A stretch of DNA of 64,000 nt, taken from assembly GCA_035501615.1 (NCBI GenBank), contig DATJVY010000050.1:10251-74250 (forward strand), given 5' to 3'. Origin of the DNA: RPRB01 sp035501615 (lineage in GTDB: Bacteria > Myxococcota > Myxococcia > Myxococcales > Myxococcaceae). Position 1 is the first letter of the stretch. Each line of letters opens with the position of its first letter. Positions 10,220 through 18,037 of the stretch are shown here, one piece after another. Both the position numbers and the translations under genes were made by a program. The notes beneath the pieces were generated by a model that was not told where the DNA came from, did not search any database, and worked only from the letters and a program-made list of their open reading frames with translations.

Positions 10220-11635
10220 GTGTTACGCAGCGCCGGTGTGGAGTCCGATGCTCCGTCTTCCCCCGGACCCGCGCCCGGCAGCGTCCCGGCGACCCTGACC
10301 TGGCCGGGAGCCGGACGGTTCTGGGGTGTCGCCCTGCTCACCGGGCTCAGCGCCGGGGGCGGGGCGATCGTCCTCACCCGCCTGCTGGAGTGGGTGCAGC
10401 GGAGCGTCTGGGGCGGGGCGGGGACGGAGATCCTCCCCGTCGCCTCCGCCGCCTCTCCGGCCCGCCACGTTCTCGCCCTCCTCGGAGCCGGGGTGGTCAC
10501 CGGGCTCGGCCAGCTGCTGCTGGTCCGGCTCACCAGCGGAAACGGGATCGACATCACCACGGCCATCTGGTTCTCGGGAGGCCGGCTGCCGAAGCTCCGG
10601 ACCCTGGGCAGCGCCACCCTCTCCGAGATCATCGTCGGGATGGGAGCGTCGCTCGGCCGCGAGGGCGGCCCGAAGCAGGCGGCGGGGGTTGCCGCGAATC
10701 TCCTCTCCGACCTCGCCGCCCTCTCCGACGAGCAACGGCGCCTGCTGGTCGCCTGCGGCGCGGGAGCCGGCCTGGCGGCCGCCTACGGCGTCCCGCTCGG
10801 AGGAGCCCTCTTCGCGCTCGAGGTCCTCCGGGGGATGCTCGCCCTGCGCCTCATCCTGCCGGCGCTGTTCACCTCGGTGATCGCGGCGGCGGTGTCATGG
10901 CTCGTCCTGCCCAACGCCCCCACCTACCACCTGCCGAGCTTCGCCCATGCTCCGGGTGGGCTGGCGCTGGCCGCGATCATCGGGCCGTGCGCCGGCCTGG
11001 CCTCGGTGGGGTACGTGCGGGCGATCTCCTGGGCGGATCGCGGAAGGCCCCGGGGAACGCGGCGGATCCTCGCGCCGGTGGTGGTGCTCGGCCTCCTCGG
11101 CCTCGTGTCGGTCCGCTACCCCCAGCTGCTCGGGAACGGCAGGGACGTCTCGGAGCTCGTCTTCAACGGCGCCCTCACCTCGACCTCGCTGCTCCTCGCG
11201 CTGCTGGTGCTGAAGCCGCTGGCGACGGTCCTCTGCGTCCGGAGCGGTGCGCCGGGAGGGCTCTTCACGCCCTCCCTGACCTTCGGGGCCCTGCTCGGAG
11301 CGAGCCTCGGCTCGGCCGCGGCGTCGGTGGTGCCCCACCTGTCCATCGGGCTCGGCGCTCTGCTCGGGGCCGCCGCGGTGCTGGCCGCGACCACCCAGGG
11401 CCCGCTCTCGGCGACGGTGCTGGTGCTGGAGCTGTCCGATCGCGACCGGTCGCTCATCGCTCCGGTCCTGCTGGCGGTGATCTCTGCCACCCTGGTCTCC
11501 CGGACGCTGGAGCCCAGGAGCATCTACGACGCGCGCCTCGACGAGGCCCAGGTCCGGGCAAAGCTCGCCGGACGCAACGCGGCTGCAGGGGCCGCCCCGA
11601 CGGTCCCCGGCGAAGGGCCCGGCCGATCCTCCTGA
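10220..11635 (+). CDS. ClC-family chloride channel/transporter
   Basis: A 471-residue polytopic membrane protein with the ClC selectivity-filter motifs: GNGID in place of GSGIP, GREGGP in place of GREGP with the gating Glu kept, and GGLFTP matching the GxFxP motif. YGVPLGGALFALEV corresponds to the helix that completes the anion pathway. The extra Gly in GREGGP resembles a bacterial subgroup with a one-residue longer loop there. The long Pro/Ser-rich N-terminus before the first helix suggests the true start could be the GTG at 10238 rather than 10220. It probably moves chloride or a related anion across the inner membrane. Confidence 0.88.
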   Translation: MLRSAGVESDAPSSPGPAPGSVPATLTWPGAGRFWGVALLTGLSAGGGAIVLTRLLEWVQRSVWGGAGTEILPVASAASPARHVLALLGAGVVTGLGQLLLVRLTSGNGIDITTAIWFSGGRLPKLRTLGSATLSEIIVGMGASLGREGGPKQAAGVAANLLSDLAALSDEQRRLLVACGAGAGLAAAYGVPLGGALFALEVLRGMLALRLILPALFTSVIAAAVSWLVLPNAPTYHLPSFAHAPGGLALAAIIGPCAGLASVGYVRAISWADRGRPRGTRRILAPVVVLGLLGLVSVRYPQLLGNGRDVSELVFNGALTSTSLLLALLVLKPLATVLCVRSGAPGGLFTPSLTFGALLGASLGSAAASVVPHLSIGLGALLGAAAVLAATTQGPLSATVLVLELSDRDRSLIAPVLLAVISATLVSRTLEPRSIYDARLDEAQVRAKLAGRNAAAGAAPTVPGEGPGRSS

Positions 11636-11733
11636 GTCCGCCCGCCCGTGCCCGGAGCGACCATCGCCGGCCCGACACCCGCGGCCCCGGGTGGGCTGGC
11701 CTCGGCGCCCCCGCGGAGCGAGACTCGATCGGC

Positions 11734-12123
11734 GTGCGCTGGACCGCGTTCATCCCCTGGTGCGCAACGGCCCTGGGCGTCCTCCTCGGGCCGGGCTGCG
11801 CCTCTCCCAGCGGTCCAGCGCAGCCTCAGGCCTTCGCCCGCTCTCCGCTCTTCCCCTTCGAGGATGCGCCGCATCCGAACTCGCGCGAGCAGCTTGTGCA
11901 GGCGCTCGAGGACCGGGGGTTCCTCCCCAAGGAGCGCGAGCCGGGAACGGAGCTCAACGCGTCCGTCCGGGCCTTCCAGCGCTCGGAGGGGCTCCCCCAG
12001 ACGGGCTGGCCCGACGACGAGACGCTGCGGCGACTCGGCATCGACCCGCGCACCCGGGACTCGTCACTCTGGCCCTTCCAGAGCCCACCGCCGTCGGCGA
12101 CGGCGGTCGGCGTGGGCCACTGA
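11734..12123 (+). CDS. Small exported protein with peptidoglycan-binding domain
   Basis: 129 residues from a GTG start. The hydrophobic N-terminus ending LGPGCAS looks like a signal sequence, possibly a lipoprotein with a poor lipobox. Residues about 52-112 match the PG_binding_1 pattern: a helical REQLVQALEDRGFLP, then ASVRAFQRSEGLPQTGWPDDETLRRLGI. This fold binds cell-wall glycan or peptide. There is no catalytic domain, so it is likely a wall anchor or accessory factor. It stands alone between the ClC gene and the next lipoprotein gene, with about 95 bases on each side. Confidence 0.8.
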   Translation: MRWTAFIPWCATALGVLLGPGCASPSGPAQPQAFARSPLFPFEDAPHPNSREQLVQALEDRGFLPKEREPGTELNASVRAFQRSEGLPQTGWPDDETLRRLGIDPRTRDSSLWPFQSPPPSATAVGVGH

Positions 12124-12218
12124 GGCTCCGGGCGGCGGCCGCCACCCGGGCGCCATCGGATGGGCCGTCCACTTTGACGTTGACCCCCGAACGACGGCTG
12201 CCCGAGGCTCGCCGGACG

Positions 12219-12740
12219 ATGCGCCTCCGCTGGGTGTTGCCCCTCGTCCTCACGGCGTCCTGCGTGCAGGGATTCAACAAGGTTGCGCTCAAGCACTGGT
12301 ATCCCCCGCCGGACACCGACACCCTGCAGCTCTGCACCGGGGATCGGGCCAGCCGCTGCACCGACGACGCGCTGAAGCTGATCGACCCCTCGGTCGAGGA
12401 GAAGCAGCCGGACCGGGCGGCGCACCTCCTCGGAGCGGCGTGCGAGCAGGGCGACGCCCGCGCCTGCTCCACCCTCGACACCCGCTTCACCGCACCGAAG
12501 CGTCTCGACCCGATCGAACCGTACGGGGTGGGCATGCCGCACGCCTCCGACTCGTACGGGGAGATCGCCTGCACCATCACTGTCGCCGGAGAGGCCATCC
12601 GCTGCCGCAGCCTGCGGAACGGTGGTCACAACGCGAGCTACATCGAGGCGCTGCTCAAGATGCACTTCACCCCGGCGAAGCTCGACGGGCAGCCGTTCGA
12701 GAGCGAGTACATCGAGCGCTACTACATCCAGGGGTACTGA
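12219..12740 (+). CDS. Lipoprotein with TonB-like C-terminal domain
   Basis: 173 residues with signal peptide MRLRWVLPLVLTASC; Cys15 is a credible lipidation site. The middle has Cys-containing repeat-like sequence (AAHLLGAACEQGDARACSTL) similar to Sel1-type repeats. The C-terminus (ACTITVAGEAIRCRSL, ALLKMHFTPAKLDGQPFESEY) has the strand-helix-strand pattern of TonB C-terminal domains but lacks an inner-membrane anchor and Pro-rich spacer. It may be a periplasmic partner-binding lipoprotein rather than a true energy transducer. Its stop codon is the first triplet of a 63-bp tandem repeat. Confidence 0.75.
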   Translation: MRLRWVLPLVLTASCVQGFNKVALKHWYPPPDTDTLQLCTGDRASRCTDDALKLIDPSVEEKQPDRAAHLLGAACEQGDARACSTLDTRFTAPKRLDPIEPYGVGMPHASDSYGEIACTITVAGEAIRCRSLRNGGHNASYIEALLKMHFTPAKLDGQPFESEYIERYYIQGY

Positions 12741-12863
12741 GCCGGCATCCGCCGCGCGAGCCTGCGCGGCGTCATCGGCGTCCCCCCTGACGCGGGGGGC
12801 TGAGCTGGCATCCGCCGCGCGAGCCTGCGCGGCGTCATCGGCGTCCCCCGTGGCGCGGGGGGC
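12738..12863. repeat. 63-bp tandem direct repeat, two copies, each with two hairpins
   Basis: Copies at 12738-12800 and 12801-12863 differ at only about three positions. Each holds a GCCGCGC/GCGCGGC stem with a 6-base loop and a C-run/G-run stem (CCCCC...GGGGG). Copy 1 begins with the stop codon of the lipoprotein gene. The doubled hairpins could act as a 3' transcript end or an mRNA-stability element. The unit is 21 codons long and stays open in one frame, but the predicted peptide looks like low-complexity by-product. Confidence 0.85.
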
Positions 12864-12995
12864 CGAGGCCCGGACCCCGGGGGAGATGGCGCGCGGTGGA
12901 CATGGCGCGCCGGATCTCCGCGTTCGGCCGTGGCGGGGCCGTTACGCTTCGCGATGGAGGACGCCGGGAGGATGCCCTCCGGATGGGAAGGCCCC

Positions 12996-13433
12996 ATGTA
13001 CTCCGTGATCCTGGCAGCGGTGGACGCGAGCCCGCGCGCCGACGGCGTGGTCGCGACGGCCCTGGCGATCGCCGAGCGATTCGACGGGAGGGTTCACCTC
13101 TTCCGTGCGGTGGACTCTCCCCCGGCCATTCCTCCGGCCGCGGCCACCTCGCCCGACCCCGTGCCCGGGATGCTCGAGGCCCGGGCTCGGAACGCGCTGA
13201 AGACGCTCGCCGCCGGACGCGCCCGCATCGTGGTGGAGGAGCCGGACCTCGCCACCTCCCATCCGTGGCGCGCCATCCTGGCGGCTGCCGAGCGCCTCCA
13301 CGCCGAGCTCATCGTCGTGGGGAGCCACGGCTTCGAGGGGTGGGATCGGGTGATCGGGACCAACGCCGCCAGGGTGGCGGACCGCGCACGCTGCCACGTG
13401 CTGGTGGTTCACGAGCCCCCGGGGTTCCCCTGA
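12996..13433 (+). CDS. Universal stress protein (UspA family)
   Basis: 145 residues from the ATG at 12996, which has GGAAGG about 8 bases upstream; upstream in-frame ATGs lack conserved sequence. The start YSVILAAVDASPRADGVVATAL is the usual Usp opening with the Asp that contacts ATP. The C-terminal VVGSHGFEGWDRVIGTNAARVA resembles the G-2x-G-9x-G(S/T) nucleotide loop but is one residue short between the glycines, so ATP binding is uncertain. It is a cytosolic stress-associated protein. The 3' end overlaps the convergent SPFH gene by 25 bases. Confidence 0.85.
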   Translation: MYSVILAAVDASPRADGVVATALAIAERFDGRVHLFRAVDSPPAIPPAAATSPDPVPGMLEARARNALKTLAAGRARIVVEEPDLATSHPWRAILAAAERLHAELIVVGSHGFEGWDRVIGTNAARVADRARCHVLVVHEPPGFP

Positions 13434-14326
13434 ACGTCCCTCGCCCGCTCGCCGGTGTCGGCCGTGGGTGCCTGCACAGGCGCGGGCGCGATGGTGGAGG
13501 TCGGAGTGGCGCGATGGCGGGCCGGAGGGACGACCGTTCCCACGCCGCCGGAGTTCATGAGCAGCGCCTGGTTCCCCGCCCCGGGCCCGAGCACGACGGT
13601 CTTCGAGTTCTGTGACTCGGCCAGCTTGCCCAACTGCTGGATCTGCTCGAACTCCAATACCTGTGGACTGAGGCTGGCGGTGACGATCCGGTTGTAGTCG
13701 GAGATCCCCTGCGCCTCGATGCGCTGCTGCTCGGCACGGGCCTTCGTCACCTCGAGCACGTAGCGCATCTTCAGCACCTCCTGCTCGGCAGCGAGCTTCT
13801 GGTCGATGGCGGCGCGGATCGCGTCCGGTAGCTCCACGTTGCGGATCAGGACCGCCTCGAGGGCCAGGTGGTGGCCCTCGATCTTCGCCCGGGTCCCCTC
13901 GCGGATCTGCCGCTCGATGACGTCACGCTTGGTCGAGTAGATCTCCTCGGGGGTGTACTGGCCGATGACCCGGCGCGCCTCGGAGCGCAGCACGGGCTCG
14001 ATGATCTTCGGGTAGTACTCGGGCCCGATCTCTTTGTGCAGGGCCACGACCTCCGAGGGAACCAGCCGGTAGCGCACCGAGGCGTCCAGCTTCAGGGTCA
14101 GGCCGTTCACCGCGATGACGGTGAGCACCTCGTCGTGGCTCATCACCCGGGTGTCGTAGACGTACATCTCGTTGCCCCACCAGACGCCCTCCCGGCCCTC
14201 GCCGTAGACCTGGTCCTGGGTTCCTCCGCTCGACTTCCAGAGGACCCCGACCTTGCCGGGTCCGATGGTGGCGCAGCCCAGCGCGGGACCGACGAGGAGC
14301 AGCAACAGCACGAAGCGAGCGTTCAT
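13409..14326 (-). CDS. SPFH/band-7 domain lipoprotein (first of tandem pair on map)
   Basis: 305 residues. The signal peptide ends in PALGC, a good lipobox, so the protein is probably lipid-anchored outside the cytoplasm. The SPFH core follows: KVGVLW, then DEVLTVIAVNGLTLKLDASVRYRL, ERQIREGTRAKIEGHHLALEA and DQKLAAEQEVL, ending in a helical region rich in Ala/Glu/Arg. SPFH proteins oligomerise into membrane-associated rings. Most are cytoplasmic or integral inner-membrane proteins, so a lipoprotein version is notable. It follows the upstream SPFH gene with an ATGA overlap and is surely co-translated with it. The Pro/Thr/Ala-rich tail looks disordered. Confidence 0.85.
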   Translation of the reverse strand: MNARFVLLLLLVGPALGCATIGPGKVGVLWKSSGGTQDQVYGEGREGVWWGNEMYVYDTRVMSHDEVLTVIAVNGLTLKLDASVRYRLVPSEVVALHKEIGPEYYPKIIEPVLRSEARRVIGQYTPEEIYSTKRDVIERQIREGTRAKIEGHHLALEAVLIRNVELPDAIRAAIDQKLAAEQEVLKMRYVLEVTKARAEQQRIEAQGISDYNRIVTASLSPQVLEFEQIQQLGKLAESQNSKTVVLGPGAGNQALLMNSGGVGTVVPPARHRATPTSTIAPAPVQAPTADTGERARDVQGNPGGS

Positions 14327-15126
14327 GGAGTTTCCTCCGGGAGGAGCAGGACGGGAGAGGCGGTGATCTCCACCGCCGTCCCCGGCGAGGTGAGAAGGCG
14401 CTCCCAGGCCTCGATCCGCCGGGAGTCGAGGAGCCGTCGATCGAGCGTGGGAGCCAGCAGCCGGTGCGCGGCATCGATGCCCCGGGCCTCCTCCACCCGC
14501 TCGCGGGCGCGCGCACGGGCCAGGTCCAGCCGGTGCCGCTCCTCGAGGACCTGCTGGTCCGCGATGGCGGTGGCCTCGATCTCCCGGTTCATCCGCGGGG
14601 CATCGACGAACACGCCGCGGAGGAGGACGGAGGTCAGGAGGACGTGGCGGGGCCGGAGCCGCTCGCGGGCGAGCTCGGTGATCCGCTCCTGGGCCTCGCG
14701 CAGCCGCGGGCTGTCCAGCTGGTCCACGCGGTAGGTCGCGAGGATGCGCCGGACCGTGCTCTGGACCACCGGACGGACGACGACCTCGTGGTAGTCCGGT
14801 CCGATCTCCCGGGCCAGGGCGACCAGCTCCTCGGGGACCAGCCGGTAGGTGACCAGCGAGGCGCGCAGCTGCAGCGCCGCGCCGTCGCTGGAGAGCCCCA
14901 CCAGGTCCTCGTCGTGCTCCTGCTGGCGGAGGTCGTAGAGTTCCGACTCGGAGAAGAAGCCCGTCCAGTGACGGCCCTCGCCGAGTGCCTTCGGGTCCGT
15001 TCCCGAGGGATGGAGCACGACCGCGCCCTCACCCGGAGGCACGGTGGCGCAGGCCGAGACCCCGAGGAGCACGAGGAGCCACGCCCCGCCGCGGGGCCTG
15101 AGGCAGGAGGACGGCACGGCCCTCAC
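14323..15126 (-). CDS. SPFH/band-7-like lipoprotein (upstream partner)
   Basis: 267 residues from GTG. The signal sequence GAWLLVLLGVSAC gives a lipobox (VSAC). It aligns with the downstream gene: DLVGLSSDGAALQLRASLVTYRL parallels the neighbour's VNGLTLKLDASVRYRL, and both share RLVPxEVVAL, an IGPxYxxxxxxPV segment, RARARERVEEARGID and similar spacing. The pair are paralogues that probably form a hetero-oligomer at the inner face of the outer membrane or the outer face of the inner membrane. The last four bases overlap the next start (ATGA). Confidence 0.82.
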   Translation of the reverse strand: MRAVPSSCLRPRGGAWLLVLLGVSACATVPPGEGAVVLHPSGTDPKALGEGRHWTGFFSESELYDLRQQEHDEDLVGLSSDGAALQLRASLVTYRLVPEELVALAREIGPDYHEVVVRPVVQSTVRRILATYRVDQLDSPRLREAQERITELARERLRPRHVLLTSVLLRGVFVDAPRMNREIEATAIADQQVLEERHRLDLARARARERVEEARGIDAAHRLLAPTLDRRLLDSRRIEAWERLLTSPGTAVEITASPVLLLPEETP

Positions 15127-15333
15127 TCTGCACCAGCCGGCTCCGGGAAGAGAACGCGCCCCGCCGCGCCGTCGTGTGAACGTCAGCGAACGTTCCAGGG
15201 CCCCGGATCCGGGGCGATGTTCCCGTCCCGGGGGCCGTTCACTGCCGGAAGAACGGTCCGGGCCGTCGCTCCCGGCCCCCGGAAGGGGTTCCTAGCTTCG
15301 GCGATTCGGGAGGAGGGAGTTCCCGGCACTGCC

Positions 15334-15789
15334 ATGAGTTCCGAGCTCGAGAGCCCGCCCCCGTCCTCGGAGGAGGGGGCGGAGGAGACGGTCGAGCCCC
15401 GGCGCCGGGTGGAGCCGGGGCGTCGCTCGGTCCTCGTGGTCGAGGACGATCCCGCCCAGCGGGCGATGCTGGTCGAGCTCATCTCGCTGTGGGGCTACCG
15501 GACCGTGGCGGTCGGCAGCGCCGAGGAGGCCGAGGCGCTGGTCCAGCAGGCGGGGGCGCTCGACGTCGCGGTGGTGGACGTGTTCCTCCCGGGGGAGAGC
15601 GGGGTCCAGCTCATCACCCGGCTGCGGGAGCGCTTCCCTGACTCGGTGCTCATCGGCATCTCGGCCCTGTCGACCGCGGCCACGGCGCGCCGCTGCAAGG
15701 GCATCGGCGCCGACCTCTTCATCGGCAAGCCGCTCGAGCCGGCCCGCCTCGCCGAGGCGCTCCGGAGCCAGCACCGGAGCTGGCACTAG
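15334..15789 (+). CDS. Response-regulator receiver-domain protein
   Basis: 151 residues: a 30-residue acidic, Pro/Glu-rich leader and one CheY-like receiver domain. Key residues are present: acidic pair Asp38/Asp39 (VVEDD), phospho-acceptor Asp82 (VVDVFLPGESG), Ser110 (ISALS) and Lys132 (GKPLEP). There is no output domain, so it likely acts through protein contacts as a stand-alone phosphorelay receiver. AGGAGG is about 17 bases before the ATG, longer than ideal. No kinase gene lies beside it. It is divergent from the SPFH pair. Confidence 0.9.
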   Translation: MSSELESPPPSSEEGAEETVEPRRRVEPGRRSVLVVEDDPAQRAMLVELISLWGYRTVAVGSAEEAEALVQQAGALDVAVVDVFLPGESGVQLITRLRERFPDSVLIGISALSTAATARRCKGIGADLFIGKPLEPARLAEALRSQHRSWH

Positions 15790-15812
15790 CGCGCCCCGCG
15801 CCGTCGTCGCTC

Positions 15813-16835
15813 CTAGGTGCAGTCGAAGAGGATCTTCCCGACGTTCTTCCGCTCGTGCACGCGGCGGTGCGCGGCGACGCCCTCCGCGAGCGGGTACACG
15901 CGGTCGATGCGGGAGCGGACCACTCCCTGGCGCCACAGCGTCATCAGCGCGTCGAGGGTGGCCCGGAGCTGGACCGACTCGTTCCACAGGTGACCGATGT
16001 TGACCCCCGAGATGGTGTGGTTGTGGCTCATCAGCTCGAGTGCGTTCCAGCGCTTCATGGTCGCCATTCCGGCGGCGACCTTGAGGAGCTTCCGGGACTC
16101 GCCGGGCGTCGCGTTCGCCCAGCCGAAGCAGACCAGGTGGCCGATGGGGGCGAGCACCGAGGTGTTGCGCGCCCACTCGGGGCCGCCGAGCGCGTCGACG
16201 ATCAGGTCCACACCCCTGCCGTTCGTCAGCCGCTTCACCTCGACGACGTAGTCCTGCGTCCGGTAGTCGATGGGGTGGTCCACGCCGGCCTCGCGGAGCA
16301 CCGGGTGCTTCGCGGCCGAGGAGGTCCCGAAGATGGTCACGCCGCCCACTGCCCGGGCCAGCGCGATGGCGGCGAGCCCCACGCCCCCCGCCGCCATGTG
16401 GACCAGCAAGGTCCTTCCCGGCTGGAGCCCGCCGAGGCGGTGGAGCATGTGATGCGCGGTCAACCAGTTGACCGGCAGCGCGGCCGCCTGGTCCAGGTCC
16501 ATTCCCGCGGGCAGGGGGATCACGTAGGCCGCGTCGGCGACCGCATGGGTGGCCTGACCGCGGAAGTGGGTCATCGCCAGCACCTGCGCGCCGACCGCTG
16601 GCCCGGTCACTCCGGCCCCCAGCGCGGCGACGGTGCCGCTCACCTCGTATCCCATGACCATCGGCGGCCGGGGCGCGTCGGGGTAGAGGCCGACCCGTGC
16701 GGTGACGTCGGCGAAGTTGAGTCCGGCACGCGCGACCCGGATGAGGACCTGGCCGGGACCGGGAACGGGATCGGGCCCCTCCCGGACCTCGAGCACCTCG
16801 GGTGGCCCGTAGCGGGTGATGGTCAGAGCACGCAT
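15813..16835 (-). CDS. VAT-1-like medium-chain dehydrogenase/quinone oxidoreductase
   Basis: 340 residues from the ATG at 16835; the longer frame upstream is not conserved. It is a zinc-independent MDR enzyme: GROES-like N-terminus (GLNFADVTARVGLYP, VMGYEVSGTV), then a Rossmann NADPH site with AAGGVGLAAIALAR. Segments LVHMAAGGVG, HPIDYRTQDY and ERKNVGKIL closely follow the animal VAT-1 subgroup. It probably reduces quinones or unsaturated carbonyls in the cytosol. It is divergent from the AlgH-like gene with 55 bases between starts, which must hold both promoters. Confidence 0.88.
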   Translation of the reverse strand: MRALTITRYGPPEVLEVREGPDPVPGPGQVLIRVARAGLNFADVTARVGLYPDAPRPPMVMGYEVSGTVAALGAGVTGPAVGAQVLAMTHFRGQATHAVADAAYVIPLPAGMDLDQAAALPVNWLTAHHMLHRLGGLQPGRTLLVHMAAGGVGLAAIALARAVGGVTIFGTSSAAKHPVLREAGVDHPIDYRTQDYVVEVKRLTNGRGVDLIVDALGGPEWARNTSVLAPIGHLVCFGWANATPGESRKLLKVAAGMATMKRWNALELMSHNHTISGVNIGHLWNESVQLRATLDALMTLWRQGVVRSRIDRVYPLAEGVAAHRRVHERKNVGKILFDCT

Positions 16836-16890
16836 TGCGGGCCTCCTACCACACGCCGGCGGCTGTCCGGAGTTGCTAAGGTCGGGCGCC

Positions 16891-17436
16891 GTGGAGACGC
16901 TCGCTCCCGGGTTCCTGATCGCAATGCCGCAGCTCGGGGACCCGAACTTCCACCGGACGGTGGTCTTCGTGTTCCAGCATGGTCCGGAGGGCGCGCGAGG
17001 GCTGGTGCTCAACCGGCCGGGTCCCTTCACCCTGCGCGAGGTCGCCGACGGGCAGTCGCTGCCGGTGGCTCCGCGGCTCGCGGCGCAGAAGATCTTCGTC
17101 GGAGGACCGGTGGAACCCCAGCGGGGCTTCGTCCTCCACGACCGGACCGGAGTGGACGAGAAGCAACCCCTCTCCGACGGGCTCTTCCTCTCCGAGACGG
17201 TGGACGCGCTGGAGGCCCTGCTCGCCGACTCGGAGGGGAACCTCCGCTTCTACCTGGGCTACAGCGGCTGGGGCCCCGGACAGCTGGAGAAGGAGCTGGC
17301 CGCCGGCGCCTGGCTCTTCACCGAGGTCGCGCCCTCGGCGGTGCTCGGCGGCTCTCCCCAGACGCTCTGGGATGACACCCTGCGCTCGCTGGGCGTGGAC
17401 CCGGCCATGCTCCAGCCCGGGGGAGGGATGAACTGA
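16891..17436 (+). CDS. YqgE/AlgH family protein (DUF179)
   Basis: 181 residues from GTG at 16891. It matches the AlgH fold: LAPGFLIAMPQLGDPNFHRTVVFVFQHG at the start, GLVLNRP, GGPVEPQRGFVLHD and LGYSGWGPGQLEKEL. The biochemical role of the family is unsettled; it is soluble and often sits near redox or Holliday-resolvase genes. Its stop overlaps the BolA start by one base (TGATG), so it leads a coupled five-gene run with BolA, Grx4, a molybdopterin enzyme and a DUF2914 protein. Confidence 0.92.
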   Translation: METLAPGFLIAMPQLGDPNFHRTVVFVFQHGPEGARGLVLNRPGPFTLREVADGQSLPVAPRLAAQKIFVGGPVEPQRGFVLHDRTGVDEKQPLSDGLFLSETVDALEALLADSEGNLRFYLGYSGWGPGQLEKELAAGAWLFTEVAPSAVLGGSPQTLWDDTLRSLGVDPAMLQPGGGMN

Positions 17437-17708
17437 TGCTGGATGCCGCCACGCTCGAGTCGCGCATCAAGGCCGCGCTGCCCGATGCCCAGATCGCCAT
17501 CCGCGACCTCACCGGGACCGGCGACCACTTCGAGGCCCGGGTCGTCTCCGGGGCCTTCGAGGGCAAGAGCATGGTCGACCAGCACGCCGCGGTGTACGCC
17601 CCCCTCCAGGATCTCCTGGACTCGGGCGCCCTGCACGCCCTCGCGTTAAGGACCTACTCCCCCGAGCAGTGGAAGAAGTTCGGGGCAACCAGGGAAAAGT
17701 CGCAATGA
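17436..17708 (+). CDS. BolA/IbaG family protein
   Basis: 90 residues with the BolA pattern: an N-terminal helix ESRIKAALPDAQIAIRDLTGTGDHFEARVVSGAFEGKSMVDQHAAVYAPL, containing GDHFEA and a central His. BolA proteins pair with monothiol CGFS glutaredoxins to bind a [2Fe-2S] cluster and help deliver iron-sulfur clusters. The next gene is exactly such a glutaredoxin, overlapping by ATGA, which makes a BolA-Grx4 complex very likely. Confidence 0.93.
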   Translation: MLDAATLESRIKAALPDAQIAIRDLTGTGDHFEARVVSGAFEGKSMVDQHAAVYAPLQDLLDSGALHALALRTYSPEQWKKFGATREKSQ

Positions 17709-18037
17709 CCCCAGAGCTCAAGGCGCGGTTCGACCGCGAGATCCAGTCGCACCCGGTCGTCATCTTCATGAAGGGCAACCCGCTCTTCCCCCGCTGCGGG
17801 TTCAGCGCGGCCGCGGTGCAGATCCTCCAGTCCTACGGGGCGGTGCACGGCATCGACGTGCTGGCCGAGCCCGAGGTGCGCGAGGGCATCAAGGAGTACA
17901 CCCGCTGGCCCACCATTCCCCAGGTGTTCATCCACGGGAAGTTCGTGGGTGGCTCGGACATCATCCGGGAGCTGGAGGAGCGCGGCGAGCTGAAGGCGCT
18001 CATCGACGCAAGGGCAGGGGCGGCTTCCAGCCCGTGA
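17705..18037 (+). CDS. grxD: Monothiol CGFS glutaredoxin (Grx4 type)
   Basis: 110 residues. The active site is CGFS with Cys31 (PRCGFSAAAVQIL), and the fold shows KGNPLFP, WPTIPQVF, GKFVGGSDI and the C-terminal helix. CGFS glutaredoxins carry a glutathione-ligated [2Fe-2S] cluster as homodimers or with BolA. ATG at 17705 overlaps the BolA stop (ATGA) and the stop overlaps the next start (GTGA), so the three genes are translationally chained. Confidence 0.95.
   Translation: MTPELKARFDREIQSHPVVIFMKGNPLFPRCGFSAAAVQILQSYGAVHGIDVLAEPEVREGIKEYTRWPTIPQVFIHGKFVGGSDIIRELEERGELKALIDARAGAASSP

Noticed and set aside
12622..13008. Plus-strand frame through the 63-bp repeats as a repeat protein
   Set aside because: It overlaps the lipoprotein gene and the stress protein start, and the repeat peptide (Ala/Ser/Arg) looks like translated structure, not protein.
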